Part shown: piece by piece, positions 54,413 through 61,965 of the stretch
Position numbering within the stretch: the stretch's first letter is position 1
Layout: every line of letters starts with the position of its first letter
NCBI RefSeq assembly: GCF_026586795.1
Contig: NZ_JAPFGY010000006.1
Location: forward strand, 57,482-121,481
DNA length: 64,000 nt
Origin: Erythrobacter sp. WG
GTDB lineage: Bacteria; Pseudomonadota; Alphaproteobacteria; Sphingomonadales; Sphingomonadaceae
Direction: 5' to 3'
Made by a program: the position numbers and the translations under genes
The notes under the pieces: model-generated
Told to the model about the DNA's origin: nothing
The model's database searches: none
Seen by the model: only the letters and a program-made list of their open reading frames with translations

Positions 54413-55102
54413 TCAGGCGCTCGCGAAGCTCGCTAGCAGCCCTTCGAACAGCCGCCGCCCGTCCGCCCCGCCGAGGGCGGGGACGCTGGCCGGTTCGATC
54501 GCGCGTTCGGGGTGGGGCATCATGCCGAGCACCCGGCCGTTCTCCGAGAGCACCCCGGCGATATCGCGGGCCGAGCCGTTGCAGCTGTCGGCGTAGCGGA
54601 ACGCCACGCGGCCTTCGCCTTCGAGCCGGTCGAGCGTCTCGGCATCGGCGAAGTAATTGCCGTCATGATGGGCGACGGGGATGCGGATCGTCTCCCCCGC
54701 CGTGTAGCCTGCGGTGAAGGGCGAGGCGGCATTCTCCACCGTCAGCGGCACGGTGCGGCACACGAAGCGCTGCCCGGCATTGCGCAGCAGCGCGCCGGGA
54801 AGCAGCCGGGCTTCGGTGAGTACCTGAAAGCCGTTGCACACGCCGAGCACCGGCACGCCGCGATGCGAGGCCGCGACGACCGCGCGCATGATCGGACTGG
54901 TCGCCGCCATCGCGCCCGAACGCAGGTAATCGCCATAGGAAAAGCCGCCCGGCAGGGCGATGAGGTCGAGCCGCTCCGGCAGTTCGGCATCGGCGTGCCA
55001 GACGCGAATCGCGGGGACGCCCGAGACCGCCTCGAGCGCGGATGCCATGTCCCGGTCGCAGTTGGAGCCGGGGAAGGTGATAACCGCCGCCCGGAACGCC
55101 AT
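54413..55102 (-). CDS. purQ: Phosphoribosylformylglycinamidine synthase, glutaminase subunit
   Basis: 229 residues from the ATG at 55102, overlapping the purS stop by one base (TGATG). Class I glutaminase: [30 protein letters not shown], nucleophile cysteine in [17 protein letters not shown], and the His/Glu pair in [11 protein letters not shown]. Supplies ammonia to PurL in step four of purine synthesis with PurS as bridge. purL is not in the window. Its stop is close to the GGDEF-EAL gene (convergent, 10 bases). Confidence 0.95.
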   Translation of the reverse strand: MAFRAAVITFPGSNCDRDMASALEAVSGVPAIRVWHADAELPERLDLIALPGGFSYGDYLRSGAMAATSPIMRAVVAASHRGVPVLGVCNGFQVLTEARLLPGALLRNAGQRFVCRTVPLTVENAASPFTAGYTAGETIRIPVAHHDGNYFADAETLDRLEGEGRVAFRYADSCNGSARDIAGVLSENGRVLGMMPHPERAIEPASVPALGGADGRRLFEGLLASFASA

Positions 55103-55335
55103 CACCCGATGCTCTCGATCTGGAAGTTCTCGATCACGGTGTTGGCGAGCAGCTTCTCGCACATCTGCCGGATCGTCGCTTCGTCGGTGCCGTCGGCAAG
55201 GTCGAGCTCGATCAGGCGGCCGACCCGGACATCCTCGACCCCCGTAAAGCCGAGGCCTTCGAGCGCGTGATGCACCGCGCGGCCCTGCGGATCGAGCACG
55301 CCGGGCTTCAACCGGACGAGGACGCGCACTTGCAT
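55102..55335 (-). CDS. purS: Phosphoribosylformylglycinamidine synthase subunit PurS
   Basis: 77 residues: [46 protein letters not shown], then [24 protein letters not shown], all characteristic of PurS. It joins PurL and PurQ into the FGAM synthase complex. The gene is directly upstream of purQ and separated from M16 protease by a 250-base gap that must carry the purSQ promoter and the protease terminator (hairpin 55588-55619). No gene in that gap. Confidence 0.95.
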   Translation of the reverse strand: MQVRVLVRLKPGVLDPQGRAVHHALEGLGFTGVEDVRVGRLIELDLADGTDEATIRQMCEKLLANTVIENFQIESIG

Positions 55336-55587
55336 GGCAGACAGCTCCCTGATGGCCTTACGCGGCGCCCGGGGGGGTGGCGGCGCCGCGCTGCCGCTAT
55401 AGCGTCCGGCGGCGCGGGCGCAATCGCCGATCTGCCGCTTGCGCCCGCCTGCGTCGCCTCGCCGGGCGCGCGGATTTCAACAGGATTGGGCCGCTCGTGA
55501 CCGATCGGCGCGTGATCGCCGCAATGTTCGGCGCTAGGAACGGAATCGGCGTTGCACCGCCATGAGGGGGTGCAGCCATCTTCACCG

Positions 55588-55619
55588 AAGGGCCGGCAGG
55601 AGGCGACCTGCCGGCCCTT
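55588..55619 (-). terminator. Strong hairpin after the M16 protease gene
   Basis: A 13-base-pair perfect stem AAGGGCCGGCAGG/CCTGCCGGCCCTT around a six-base loop (55601-55606), starting four bases after the protease stop at 55623 on the minus strand. No long T-run follows, so it may act as a strong stem-loop without being a classic terminator. Confidence 0.65.
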
Positions 55620-55622
55620 CTT

Positions 55623-58523
55623 CTATGGTGCGGCGGGGGCGTCCGCCTGTGCCGGAAGCACGAGGAACGTGACGGCGCTGCCGGGCTTCAGATAGGCCTG
55701 CGCGGTGCGGCGGATGTCCTCCGGGGTGATCGCCGCCATGACCTGCGGGACTGCGAGGAAGCGGTCGAGGCGCTCGGGCTCGCTCTGTGCGCGCGCCGCA
55801 AGGCCCAGCCAGCCGTTGAGGTCCTTGAGAGCCTTGTTGTATTCCTCCACCCAGGGCTTGCGCGCGCGGTCGATGACGTCGGCATCGAGCGGCGCTGCGG
55901 CAAGATCGGCGACCAGCGCGGCGACGGCGGCCCTGACATCCTCCACCTTGTCGGCGGCGACGGCGGCGCTGATCGCGAAGGTTCCGTAGCCCGGATAGTA
56001 ATGGCTGAGGCTCGATCCCGCCGAGGGCGAATAGGCCTGCCCGAGCTTCTCGCGCAGCCGGTCGGTGAGTTCGATCCGCACGATCCGGGCAAGGAGGTCG
56101 AGCCGCTGCGCTTCGGCAAGGTCGCGGTCGTCGGTAGTCGGCCAGACCCATTGCAGCAGCGCCTGATCGCGCTCCCCCCGGTGGGTGAGAACGTGCTCGC
56201 CGCGCGCGGCGGTGAAGCTGCGGGTGCGGTTTGCGGTGCGTGGGAGGAAGGCGGGCTCGCGCGGCGGCAGCGCGCCGAGCGTCGCGGCGACGGCGGCGAT
56301 GGCCGCGTCCTCGTCGAGGTCGCCGACCAGCGCGAGTTCGATCGCGCCATGGGCGAGCCGGTCGCCGATCGTCGCGGCGAGCCCGGCGAAGTCGAGCGCC
56401 ATGTAGGCTTCCCTGGGTTGCAGGCTGAAGCGCGGGTCGCCGCCCGAGAGGATCGCCCCGCTTGCCGCGCCCAGCGCGCGGGCGGGGGTGGCATCGAGCG
56501 TGGCGAAGTAGTTGGCGATCCCCCGGCGGTAGCGTTCGACCCCCTCGGGCCGGTAGCCGGGATCGGTCAGGGTGGCGGCGAGCACCTGCATCTGCAGCGC
56601 CAGATCACGCGGGGTGGTGATCGCGGCGGCAGTGAAGGCATCGGCGCCGCTCGCCAGCGAAAAGCTGACGCTGCGCCCGGCGAGCACGCTGGCGAGATCG
56701 TCCTGGCTGTGCTTGCCGAGCCCGCCGGCGGCGAGCGAATCCGCCAATGTCGTCGCCAGCGGTGCCTCGGGCGTGTTCATCAGGTCGCCGCCGTCGACCG
56801 CGAGCGCGAAGGCGATCCGGTCCTTGCGCACGTCGGTGGTCTTGAGCGTCAGGCGCACGCCGTTGGCGAAGCGGATCAGCCGGAAGCCGAGCCGCGGCTC
56901 GCGCGTGTCGGAGACCACCGTGCCGGCCGGACCGAAGTCGCTGTAGCCGAAGGCCGTCACCCCCGCCTCGGCAGGCGCGGCGACGGGCAGGGCCATGCCT
57001 TCCTCGAAGGCGGCGCGCAGGGCCGCTTCGCCGCCCTCGGGCGCGGCGCGGCCTTCGAAGCGGATCAGCGGCTCGGCGAACGGCGCCGCGTCGGCCAGCA
57101 TGGCCTGCCAGACCGCCTCCGGAGTGATCTCCGGGAGCATCGCCTCGAACTGCGCGAGCTGCCATTCCGGCGTCGTCGGCACGCGCTCGTCGGCGACCAG
57201 CGCCAGCGCCGCACTGACGAAGGCGGCATTGTTGCGCGTGTCGGCCGCCTTGACGCCGTTCTCGAGGCCGGTGCGGATATTGGCGAGCTGCTCGTCGACC
57301 TCGGCGCGGGTGAAGCCGTGGGCGAGTGCCTGATTGACCTCGTGCACCGCAGCGGTCACGCCCTTGCGCCATCCGCCGTCCTCGGTGCTGACGGTGAGGC
57401 TGGTGATCCGCGCCGCCTCGAATATGTTACCCGAGCCGAAGCCCGCCGACTTGAACGGCGCATCGGCCCCCCTCGCGAGACGGGCGAGGCGGCGGTTGAC
57501 GATGGCATAGCCGATGCCGCGCAGCCTTCCGAGGCGGCGGTTGGCGATGGTGTCGGGCTCGTCGCGCCACGGGGCGAGGCGGCTCAGAGTGACCTTCTCG
57601 GCGAGCGCGGGATCGAGGTGGATCGCGGTCAGCCCCTTGCGGGTAACGTCGATGGGCCCTGCCTGCGGCTCGGGCGGCACGGGACCTGCGGCCCAATCGG
57701 CGAAGCGCGCGGCGATGGCCGCCTCGACCACCGCGACAGGCAGGTCGCCGACCACCACCAGCACGGTGTTCGCCGGGATGTAGGCGCGGGCGTAGAGCGC
57801 GCGGAGCTGCGCGGCGGTGGCGTTCTCCAGCACCCGAAGCGCGCCGATCGGCTGGCGCTCGGCATAGCGGGCGCCAGGGGCGAGAAAGGCGATGTTGGCT
57901 TCAAGGTTGCGCTGCTGGAAGCCCGCCCGGTCGCGCCGCTCGGCGAGGATCACGCCGCGTTCGCGCGCGACTGCGTCCTCGGAGAGGGTCAGCTCGCTCG
58001 CGGTCTCGCGCATCAGCTTGAGCGCGGTGCCGAGCAGCGCCTCGTCGTTCCTCGGCAGGTTGAGCATGTAGGTGATGCTCTCGAAGCCGGTCGAGGCGTT
58101 GGTGTCCGCCCCGAAGGCGAGGCCCTCGCGTTCGAGCAACTTGACCATTTCGCCTTCCGGAATGCCGGACGAGCCGTTGAAGGCCATGTGTTCGAGATAG
58201 TGCGAAAGGCCGCGCTCGCTGTCGGTCTCCTCGAGCGAGCCAGAGCCGATGCGCATCCGCACCAGCGCGGTGCCCGCAGGGGTGGCGTTGCGGCGGATGA
58301 TATAGCGCAGGCCGTTGGGAAGGTGCCCTAAGGTGTAGCCGGGATCGACCGGCACGTCGCTCGCCTCGAAGGCCCAGAGGGGGGAGGGAGCTGAAGCAGG
58401 CGCCTCGCCTGCGGCTTCGGCGGGGGGCGGGTCCTGCGCGGCAAGCGCCGAGGGCAGCGCGAACGCCAGCGCGAGCGCGGCGGCGATGGGGTGCAGAGAG
58501 GGGAGGGCGCGTCTTGGTGGCAT
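55623..58523 (-). CDS. M16 family zinc metallopeptidase, secreted
   Basis: 966 residues, pitrilysin/PqqL size. Signal peptide AAALALAFALPSALAAQ. Zinc site of the first domain is HxxEH in GLSHYLEHMAFNGSSGIPE with the downstream glutamate in LTLSEDAVARERGVILAE. Three further M16-like domains follow, the C-terminal pair inactive as is usual (VLTHRGERDQALLQWVWPTTDDRDLAEA). It likely degrades peptides in the periplasm. It stands between purC and purS, on the same strand, and closes with a strong hairpin. Confidence 0.92.
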   Translation of the reverse strand: MPPRRALPSLHPIAAALALAFALPSALAAQDPPPAEAAGEAPASAPSPLWAFEASDVPVDPGYTLGHLPNGLRYIIRRNATPAGTALVRMRIGSGSLEETDSERGLSHYLEHMAFNGSSGIPEGEMVKLLEREGLAFGADTNASTGFESITYMLNLPRNDEALLGTALKLMRETASELTLSEDAVARERGVILAERRDRAGFQQRNLEANIAFLAPGARYAERQPIGALRVLENATAAQLRALYARAYIPANTVLVVVGDLPVAVVEAAIAARFADWAAGPVPPEPQAGPIDVTRKGLTAIHLDPALAEKVTLSRLAPWRDEPDTIANRRLGRLRGIGYAIVNRRLARLARGADAPFKSAGFGSGNIFEAARITSLTVSTEDGGWRKGVTAAVHEVNQALAHGFTRAEVDEQLANIRTGLENGVKAADTRNNAAFVSAALALVADERVPTTPEWQLAQFEAMLPEITPEAVWQAMLADAAPFAEPLIRFEGRAAPEGGEAALRAAFEEGMALPVAAPAEAGVTAFGYSDFGPAGTVVSDTREPRLGFRLIRFANGVRLTLKTTDVRKDRIAFALAVDGGDLMNTPEAPLATTLADSLAAGGLGKHSQDDLASVLAGRSVSFSLASGADAFTAAAITTPRDLALQMQVLAATLTDPGYRPEGVERYRRGIANYFATLDATPARALGAASGAILSGGDPRFSLQPREAYMALDFAGLAATIGDRLAHGAIELALVGDLDEDAAIAAVAATLGALPPREPAFLPRTANRTRSFTAARGEHVLTHRGERDQALLQWVWPTTDDRDLAEAQRLDLLARIVRIELTDRLREKLGQAYSPSAGSSLSHYYPGYGTFAISAAVAADKVEDVRAAVAALVADLAAAPLDADVIDRARKPWVEEYNKALKDLNGWLGLAARAQSEPERLDRFLAVPQVMAAITPEDIRRTAQAYLKPGSAVTFLVLPAQADAPAAP

Positions 58524-58586
58524 GAGGTCAGCCCATGCACCCTAGGCCCTGAATCGCGCCTGTCAGCCGATTACTTCGCGAGCGCC

Positions 58587-59390
58587 TTACTTCTTCAAGG
58601 GGGGCGGCCCGCGCAGCCGCGAGCGCGCGTGCGACAGATCGAAGACCTCGCCCGGCCCGTTGTCTTCCGCGCCCAAGAGGCCGAGGCGGCGGGCAACCTC
58701 GCGATAGGCCTCCTCCTCGCCGCCGAGGTCGCGGCGGAAGCGGTCCTTGTCGAGCTTTTCGCCGGTGGCCATGTCCCACAGCCGGCAGCCGTCGGGGCTG
58801 ATCTCGTCGGCGAGGATCACGCGGCTGTAATCGCCGTCGTAGAGCCGCCCGAACTCGAGCTTGAAGTCGACCAGACGGATGTCGATCGCGGCGAACATCC
58901 CGCACAGGAAATCGTTGATGCGGATCGCCATCGAGGAGATGTCGTGCATCTCGTCGTTCGACGCCCAATTGAAGCAGGCGATGTGTTCCTCGGCGACCAG
59001 CGGATCGCCGAGCGCATCGTCCTTGTAGTAGTATTCGATCAGCGTGTGCGGCAGCGGCTCGCCTTCCTCGATGCCGAGGCGCTTGGAGATCGAGCCGGCC
59101 GCGACGTTGCGCACCACCACTTCCAAGGGGATGATCTCGACCTGCCGGATCAGCTGCTCGCGCATGTTGAGGCGGCGGATGAAGTGGGTGGGGATGCCGA
59201 TGTGGGCGAGGCGGGTGAAGACGTGCTCGGAAATGCGGTTGTTGATCACGCCCTTGCCGTTGATGGTGCCCTTCTTCTCGGCGTTGAAGGCGGTCGCATC
59301 GTCCTTGAAATACTGGATGAGCGTGCCCGGCTCGGGGCCCTCGTAGAGGATCTTGGCCTTGCCTTCGTAGAGCTTGGTGCGGCGGGACAT
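58587..59390 (-). CDS. purC: Phosphoribosylaminoimidazole-succinocarboxamide synthase
   Basis: 267 residues. SAICAR synthase motifs: [62 protein letters not shown] [45 protein letters not shown] and [26 protein letters not shown]. Converts CAIR and aspartate to SAICAR in purine synthesis. Standard alphaproteobacterial form. tRNA-Phe lies upstream; the M16 gene follows 63 bases downstream. Confidence 0.96.
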   Translation of the reverse strand: MSRRTKLYEGKAKILYEGPEPGTLIQYFKDDATAFNAEKKGTINGKGVINNRISEHVFTRLAHIGIPTHFIRRLNMREQLIRQVEIIPLEVVVRNVAAGSISKRLGIEEGEPLPHTLIEYYYKDDALGDPLVAEEHIACFNWASNDEMHDISSMAIRINDFLCGMFAAIDIRLVDFKLEFGRLYDGDYSRVILADEISPDGCRLWDMATGEKLDKDRFRRDLGGEEEAYREVARRLGLLGAEDNGPGEVFDLSHARSRLRGPPPLKK

Positions 59391-59413
59391 CGTCAGTTTC
59401 CCTGTTCAGCGAA

Positions 59414-59488
59414 TGGTGCCCGGGGGCGGATTTGAACCACCGACACGCGGATTTTCAATCCGCTGCTCTACCCCTGAGCTACCCGGGC
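59414..59488 (-). tRNA. tRNA-Phe (GAA)
   Basis: Read on the minus strand from 59488: acceptor GCCCGGG, D-arm GCTC/GAGC, anticodon stem GCGGA/TCCGC with loop TTGAAAA (anticodon GAA), T-arm GGTGG/CCGCC with TTCAAAT loop, then CCCGGGC, A and encoded CCA. 75 bases, all stems pair. It lies between purC and yacG. Confidence 0.97.
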
Positions 59489-59599
59489 ATTCGCTGCGAG
59501 CGACGGGGAGAAAGCCATTCGGCTGCCCCGGCGAGCAAATGAGAGCGGCCCTATGGCGAAGGCCGAAAGGCTTGGCAAGAGGCTTTTGTATGGCCCGGC

Positions 59600-59785
59600 T
59601 CAGTCCTGATCGCGCCAGTTCTCGCGGGCGAGTTCCTCGGGGTCGGCCGGCCTCCCGGGCACGGCGTAGGAATCGGAGAACCAGCGGGCAAGGTCGCGGT
59701 CGCGGCAGCGCTCGGAGCAGAACGGGTGGTGTTCGGCCACACGCGGCTTGCGGCAGATCGGGCAGGGCTTCGAGGAGGTCGTCAT
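59600..59785 (-). CDS. yacG: DNA gyrase inhibitor YacG
   Basis: 61 residues. Four zinc cysteines at C8 and C11 (CPIC) and C23 and C27 (CSERC). The rest (RDRDLARWFSDSYAVPGRPADPEELARENWR) matches YacG. In E. coli it binds GyrB and blocks DNA binding. Its ATG overlaps the stop of the RNase E/G-like gene (ATGA), so it is translated with it. The tRNA follows downstream. Confidence 0.93.
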   Translation of the reverse strand: MTTSSKPCPICRKPRVAEHHPFCSERCRDRDLARWFSDSYAVPGRPADPEELARENWRDQD

Positions 59786-60738
59786 AGGGGGAGAAGCTGG
59801 GCATGGGCGGCCTCGATGGCAAGTCCGGGATCGGTCGCGATCCGCACTTCGCGGCCCGTGCGGCGTGCGAGCTGGGAGAGCCAGTCATCCTTGAGCTTGG
59901 CCTTCAGCGCGGGATGCACCGAAAGCAGAAGCACGCGCCCCGTCCCCTCCGCCGCCAGTTCCGCCCGGCGCAGCGCCATGCGCGCCGCCATGCCGAGGCG
60001 GGCGGTGGCGAAGCGGTGCAGCAGCGAGGGGCCGGTGAGACGCGCGACGATCTGCACGAAGCCGAAGCCGTTCATCGCGGTGCGCTCGTGCGGGAAGCCC
60101 GCCAGCGCGGCCTCCAGCGCCGCATCGACCGCGCGGCGATCGTCCCTGGTCTGGAGCGTCGGGAAGTCGATGCCGATGTTGCCGCCGAGGTCGAACCACG
60201 CCAGCGCGCAGGCGATGGCCGGGACAGCGGCGAGCGCGACCTCGCGCGGGGTGCCCACCCCGTCGATGTCGATGACGGTCATGGCGGGGGTGACGCTGAC
60301 GAGGATCTCGCCCCCGGGAAAGTCGAGACTGGCCGAGGAGGCGGCGTGCCACACCTCCTCCCATAGGCCAGCCGGAAAGCGGCGGACGACCCGGCCTTCC
60401 GGGACGGCGGCCAGGGGGAGGGGCGAATCCGCTCCCGCGACCCGTGCCTGCGCGCGCTTGAACCGTCCGCGTTCAGCCAGCGCGGCGCGGGTGATGACGA
60501 GGTCGAGGCTCTGCCCCTCGGTGACCTGCGGCGGCAGGTGATCGACCAGCGCCTCGGTGCCGTCACCCAGCAGCGCGACGCCGCGCCGCGTGCCCTTGAG
60601 CTTGGCGGTGAGTTTGCCGGTGGTGACGGTGCCCGCCGCAAGTTCGCCCGGCCAGAACACCTTGGCGGCGCGCACATGGTCGCCCTCGACGAGCAGCGCG
60701 CGGGTTTCGCCGATGCCTTCCTCGATCAGCCAGGTCAT
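59782..60738 (-). CDS. Short ribonuclease E/G-like protein
   Basis: 318 residues, about two-thirds the size of RNase G. S1-like N-terminal region, then the catalytic half: VSVTPAMTVIDIDGVG and FDLGGNIGIDFPTL carry the two metal-binding aspartates of RNase E/G, and FGFVQIVARLTGPSL matches the usual ...VQMTRKR region. The CPxCxG zinc link is not seen. Likely a small endoribonuclease in the maf-yacG cluster found in alphaproteobacteria; activity is inferred. The stop overlaps yacG. Confidence 0.82.
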   Translation of the reverse strand: MTWLIEEGIGETRALLVEGDHVRAAKVFWPGELAAGTVTTGKLTAKLKGTRRGVALLGDGTEALVDHLPPQVTEGQSLDLVITRAALAERGRFKRAQARVAGADSPLPLAAVPEGRVVRRFPAGLWEEVWHAASSASLDFPGGEILVSVTPAMTVIDIDGVGTPREVALAAVPAIACALAWFDLGGNIGIDFPTLQTRDDRRAVDAALEAALAGFPHERTAMNGFGFVQIVARLTGPSLLHRFATARLGMAARMALRRAELAAEGTGRVLLLSVHPALKAKLKDDWLSQLARRTGREVRIATDPGLAIEAAHAQLLPL

Positions 60739-60755
60739 ATCATCCTCGCCGGCTC

Positions 60756-60868
60756 GGGGAGGGGGAACAGCGAAGCTGGTGGAGGGGCGGGTGCGTTCTG
60801 CCGCGCGTTACCCAGTTCGGATCAGCGGCGACCGCCCCTCCACCATCCTGCCGATGGTCCCCCTCCCC
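60756..60868. repeat. G/C-rich inverted pair of hairpins between maf and the RNase gene
   Basis: Left arm GGGGAGGGGGA, a hairpin around CAGCGAAGCTGG, then GGAGGGGCGG (60756-60790). Right arm on the other strand has the same ends but the hairpin CCATCGGCAGGATGG (60868-60832). It separates maf from the RNase E/G-like gene. A small hairpin CTCCCCT/AGGGGAG follows at 60864-60879. Confidence 0.75.
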
Positions 60869-60893
60869 TGAAGGGGAGGATCGCCTGTGCGCC

Positions 60894-61466
60894 TCAGCCA
60901 ACCCTGAATCCCGCCGCCTTGAGCAGCGCGCGCGCGTGGTAGAGCGGCAGGCCCATCACGCCCGAATGGCTGCCCCTGATCCACGCGATCAGCCCTTCGG
61001 CCGCGCCCTGGATGGCGTAGCCGCCGGCCTTGCCCTGCCACTCGCCGCCGGCGAGGTAGGCGGCGATTTCCTCGGAGGAAAGGCGCTTGAAGGACACCAC
61101 CGTCTCGTCGAGCCGCTCGCGCAAGGACCCGTCGGGCGCGCGCAGCACCACGCTCGAGAGCACCTGGTGGCGCCGCCCGCTCAAGAGGTCGAGGCAGGCG
61201 CGCGCCTCTTCGGCGGTTTCGGTCTTGGGGAGGATGCGGCGGCCGACCGCGACCACCGTGTCGCCCGCCAGCACAAAGCCCGGTGCCTCTATCGCCAACG
61301 CCTTCTCGCGGCCCATGCGCAGTGCATAGGCGCGGGGCAGTTCGCCCTTGCGCGGGGATTCGTCGATGTCGGCCGGGACGACGGCGTCCGGTGCAAGGCC
61401 GAGCCGACCGAGCAGCTCGCGCCGCCGGGGCGAGGCCGATGCCAGGGTCAGATGAGGCGCGCCCAT
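60894..61466 (-). CDS. maf: Maf-type nucleoside triphosphate pyrophosphatase
   Basis: 190 residues: LTLASASPRRRELLGRLGLAPDAVVPADIDESPRKGELPRAYALRMGREKALA, the Maf signature with the catalytic Asp in VLAGDTVVAVGRRILPK, and later YLAGGEWQGKAGGYAIQGAAEGLI. Hydrolyses non-canonical or dTTP/UTP-type nucleotides to keep pools clean. Follows infA by 18 bases on the same strand. The repeat downstream may end the transcript. Confidence 0.93.
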   Translation of the reverse strand: MGAPHLTLASASPRRRELLGRLGLAPDAVVPADIDESPRKGELPRAYALRMGREKALAIEAPGFVLAGDTVVAVGRRILPKTETAEEARACLDLLSGRRHQVLSSVVLRAPDGSLRERLDETVVSFKRLSSEEIAAYLAGGEWQGKAGGYAIQGAAEGLIAWIRGSHSGVMGLPLYHARALLKAAGFRVG

Positions 61467-61484
61467 GAAGCGGGCCCGCCGGCC

Positions 61485-61730
61485 TTATTGGGGGCCGGGG
61501 CCGCCGCGACCCGGCATGAAGCGGTAGGTGATGCGCGCCTTGGTGAGGTCGTAAGGGGTGAGCTCGCACAGCACCTCGTCGCCGACCAGCACGCGGATGC
61601 GGTTCTTGCGCATCTTGCCCGCGGTGTGGCCGAGCACTTCATGGCCGTTCTCAAGCTCCACCCGGAACATCGCATTGGGCAGCAACTCCACCACGCGCCC
61701 GCGCATTTCGAGGAGTTCTTCCTTGGCCAT
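61485..61730 (-). CDS. infA: Translation initiation factor IF-1
   Basis: 81 residues: [74 protein letters not shown] is the complete OB-fold IF-1; a short Gly/Pro-rich tail GRGGPGPQ extends the usual 72 residues, as in other sphingomonads. Binds the ribosomal A site during initiation. First gene of the infA-maf set. The 235-base gap before the next start on the other strand shows no gene. Confidence 0.97.
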   Translation of the reverse strand: MAKEELLEMRGRVVELLPNAMFRVELENGHEVLGHTAGKMRKNRIRVLVGDEVLCELTPYDLTKARITYRFMPGRGGPGPQ

Positions 61731-61965
61731 GAAATCCCTTTGTCTGTGGTGCGGCGCACAATACGCCCGTCGATTGGTGGCCGCGCTTTAGCGATGCGGG
61801 AACCAAAAGGGAAGGCTCGTGCGTTAGGCGCAGGATAAGCGGGGATTTGCGCAGCTTGCTTGATGCGCGCGCGTGCCCGGCGGGAGCGATTCCCGCTGCG
61901 GCAGGCATATCCCCATCGGGAGCGGCACAACGTCGCACCGCCACGATTGACCTTGAAGGGACCGC

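Noticed and set aside
55377..55565. 62-codon frame in the purS-M16 gap
   Set aside because: No ribosome site, Arg/Ala-rich low complexity and no conserved motif; the gap is better seen as promoter and terminator space.
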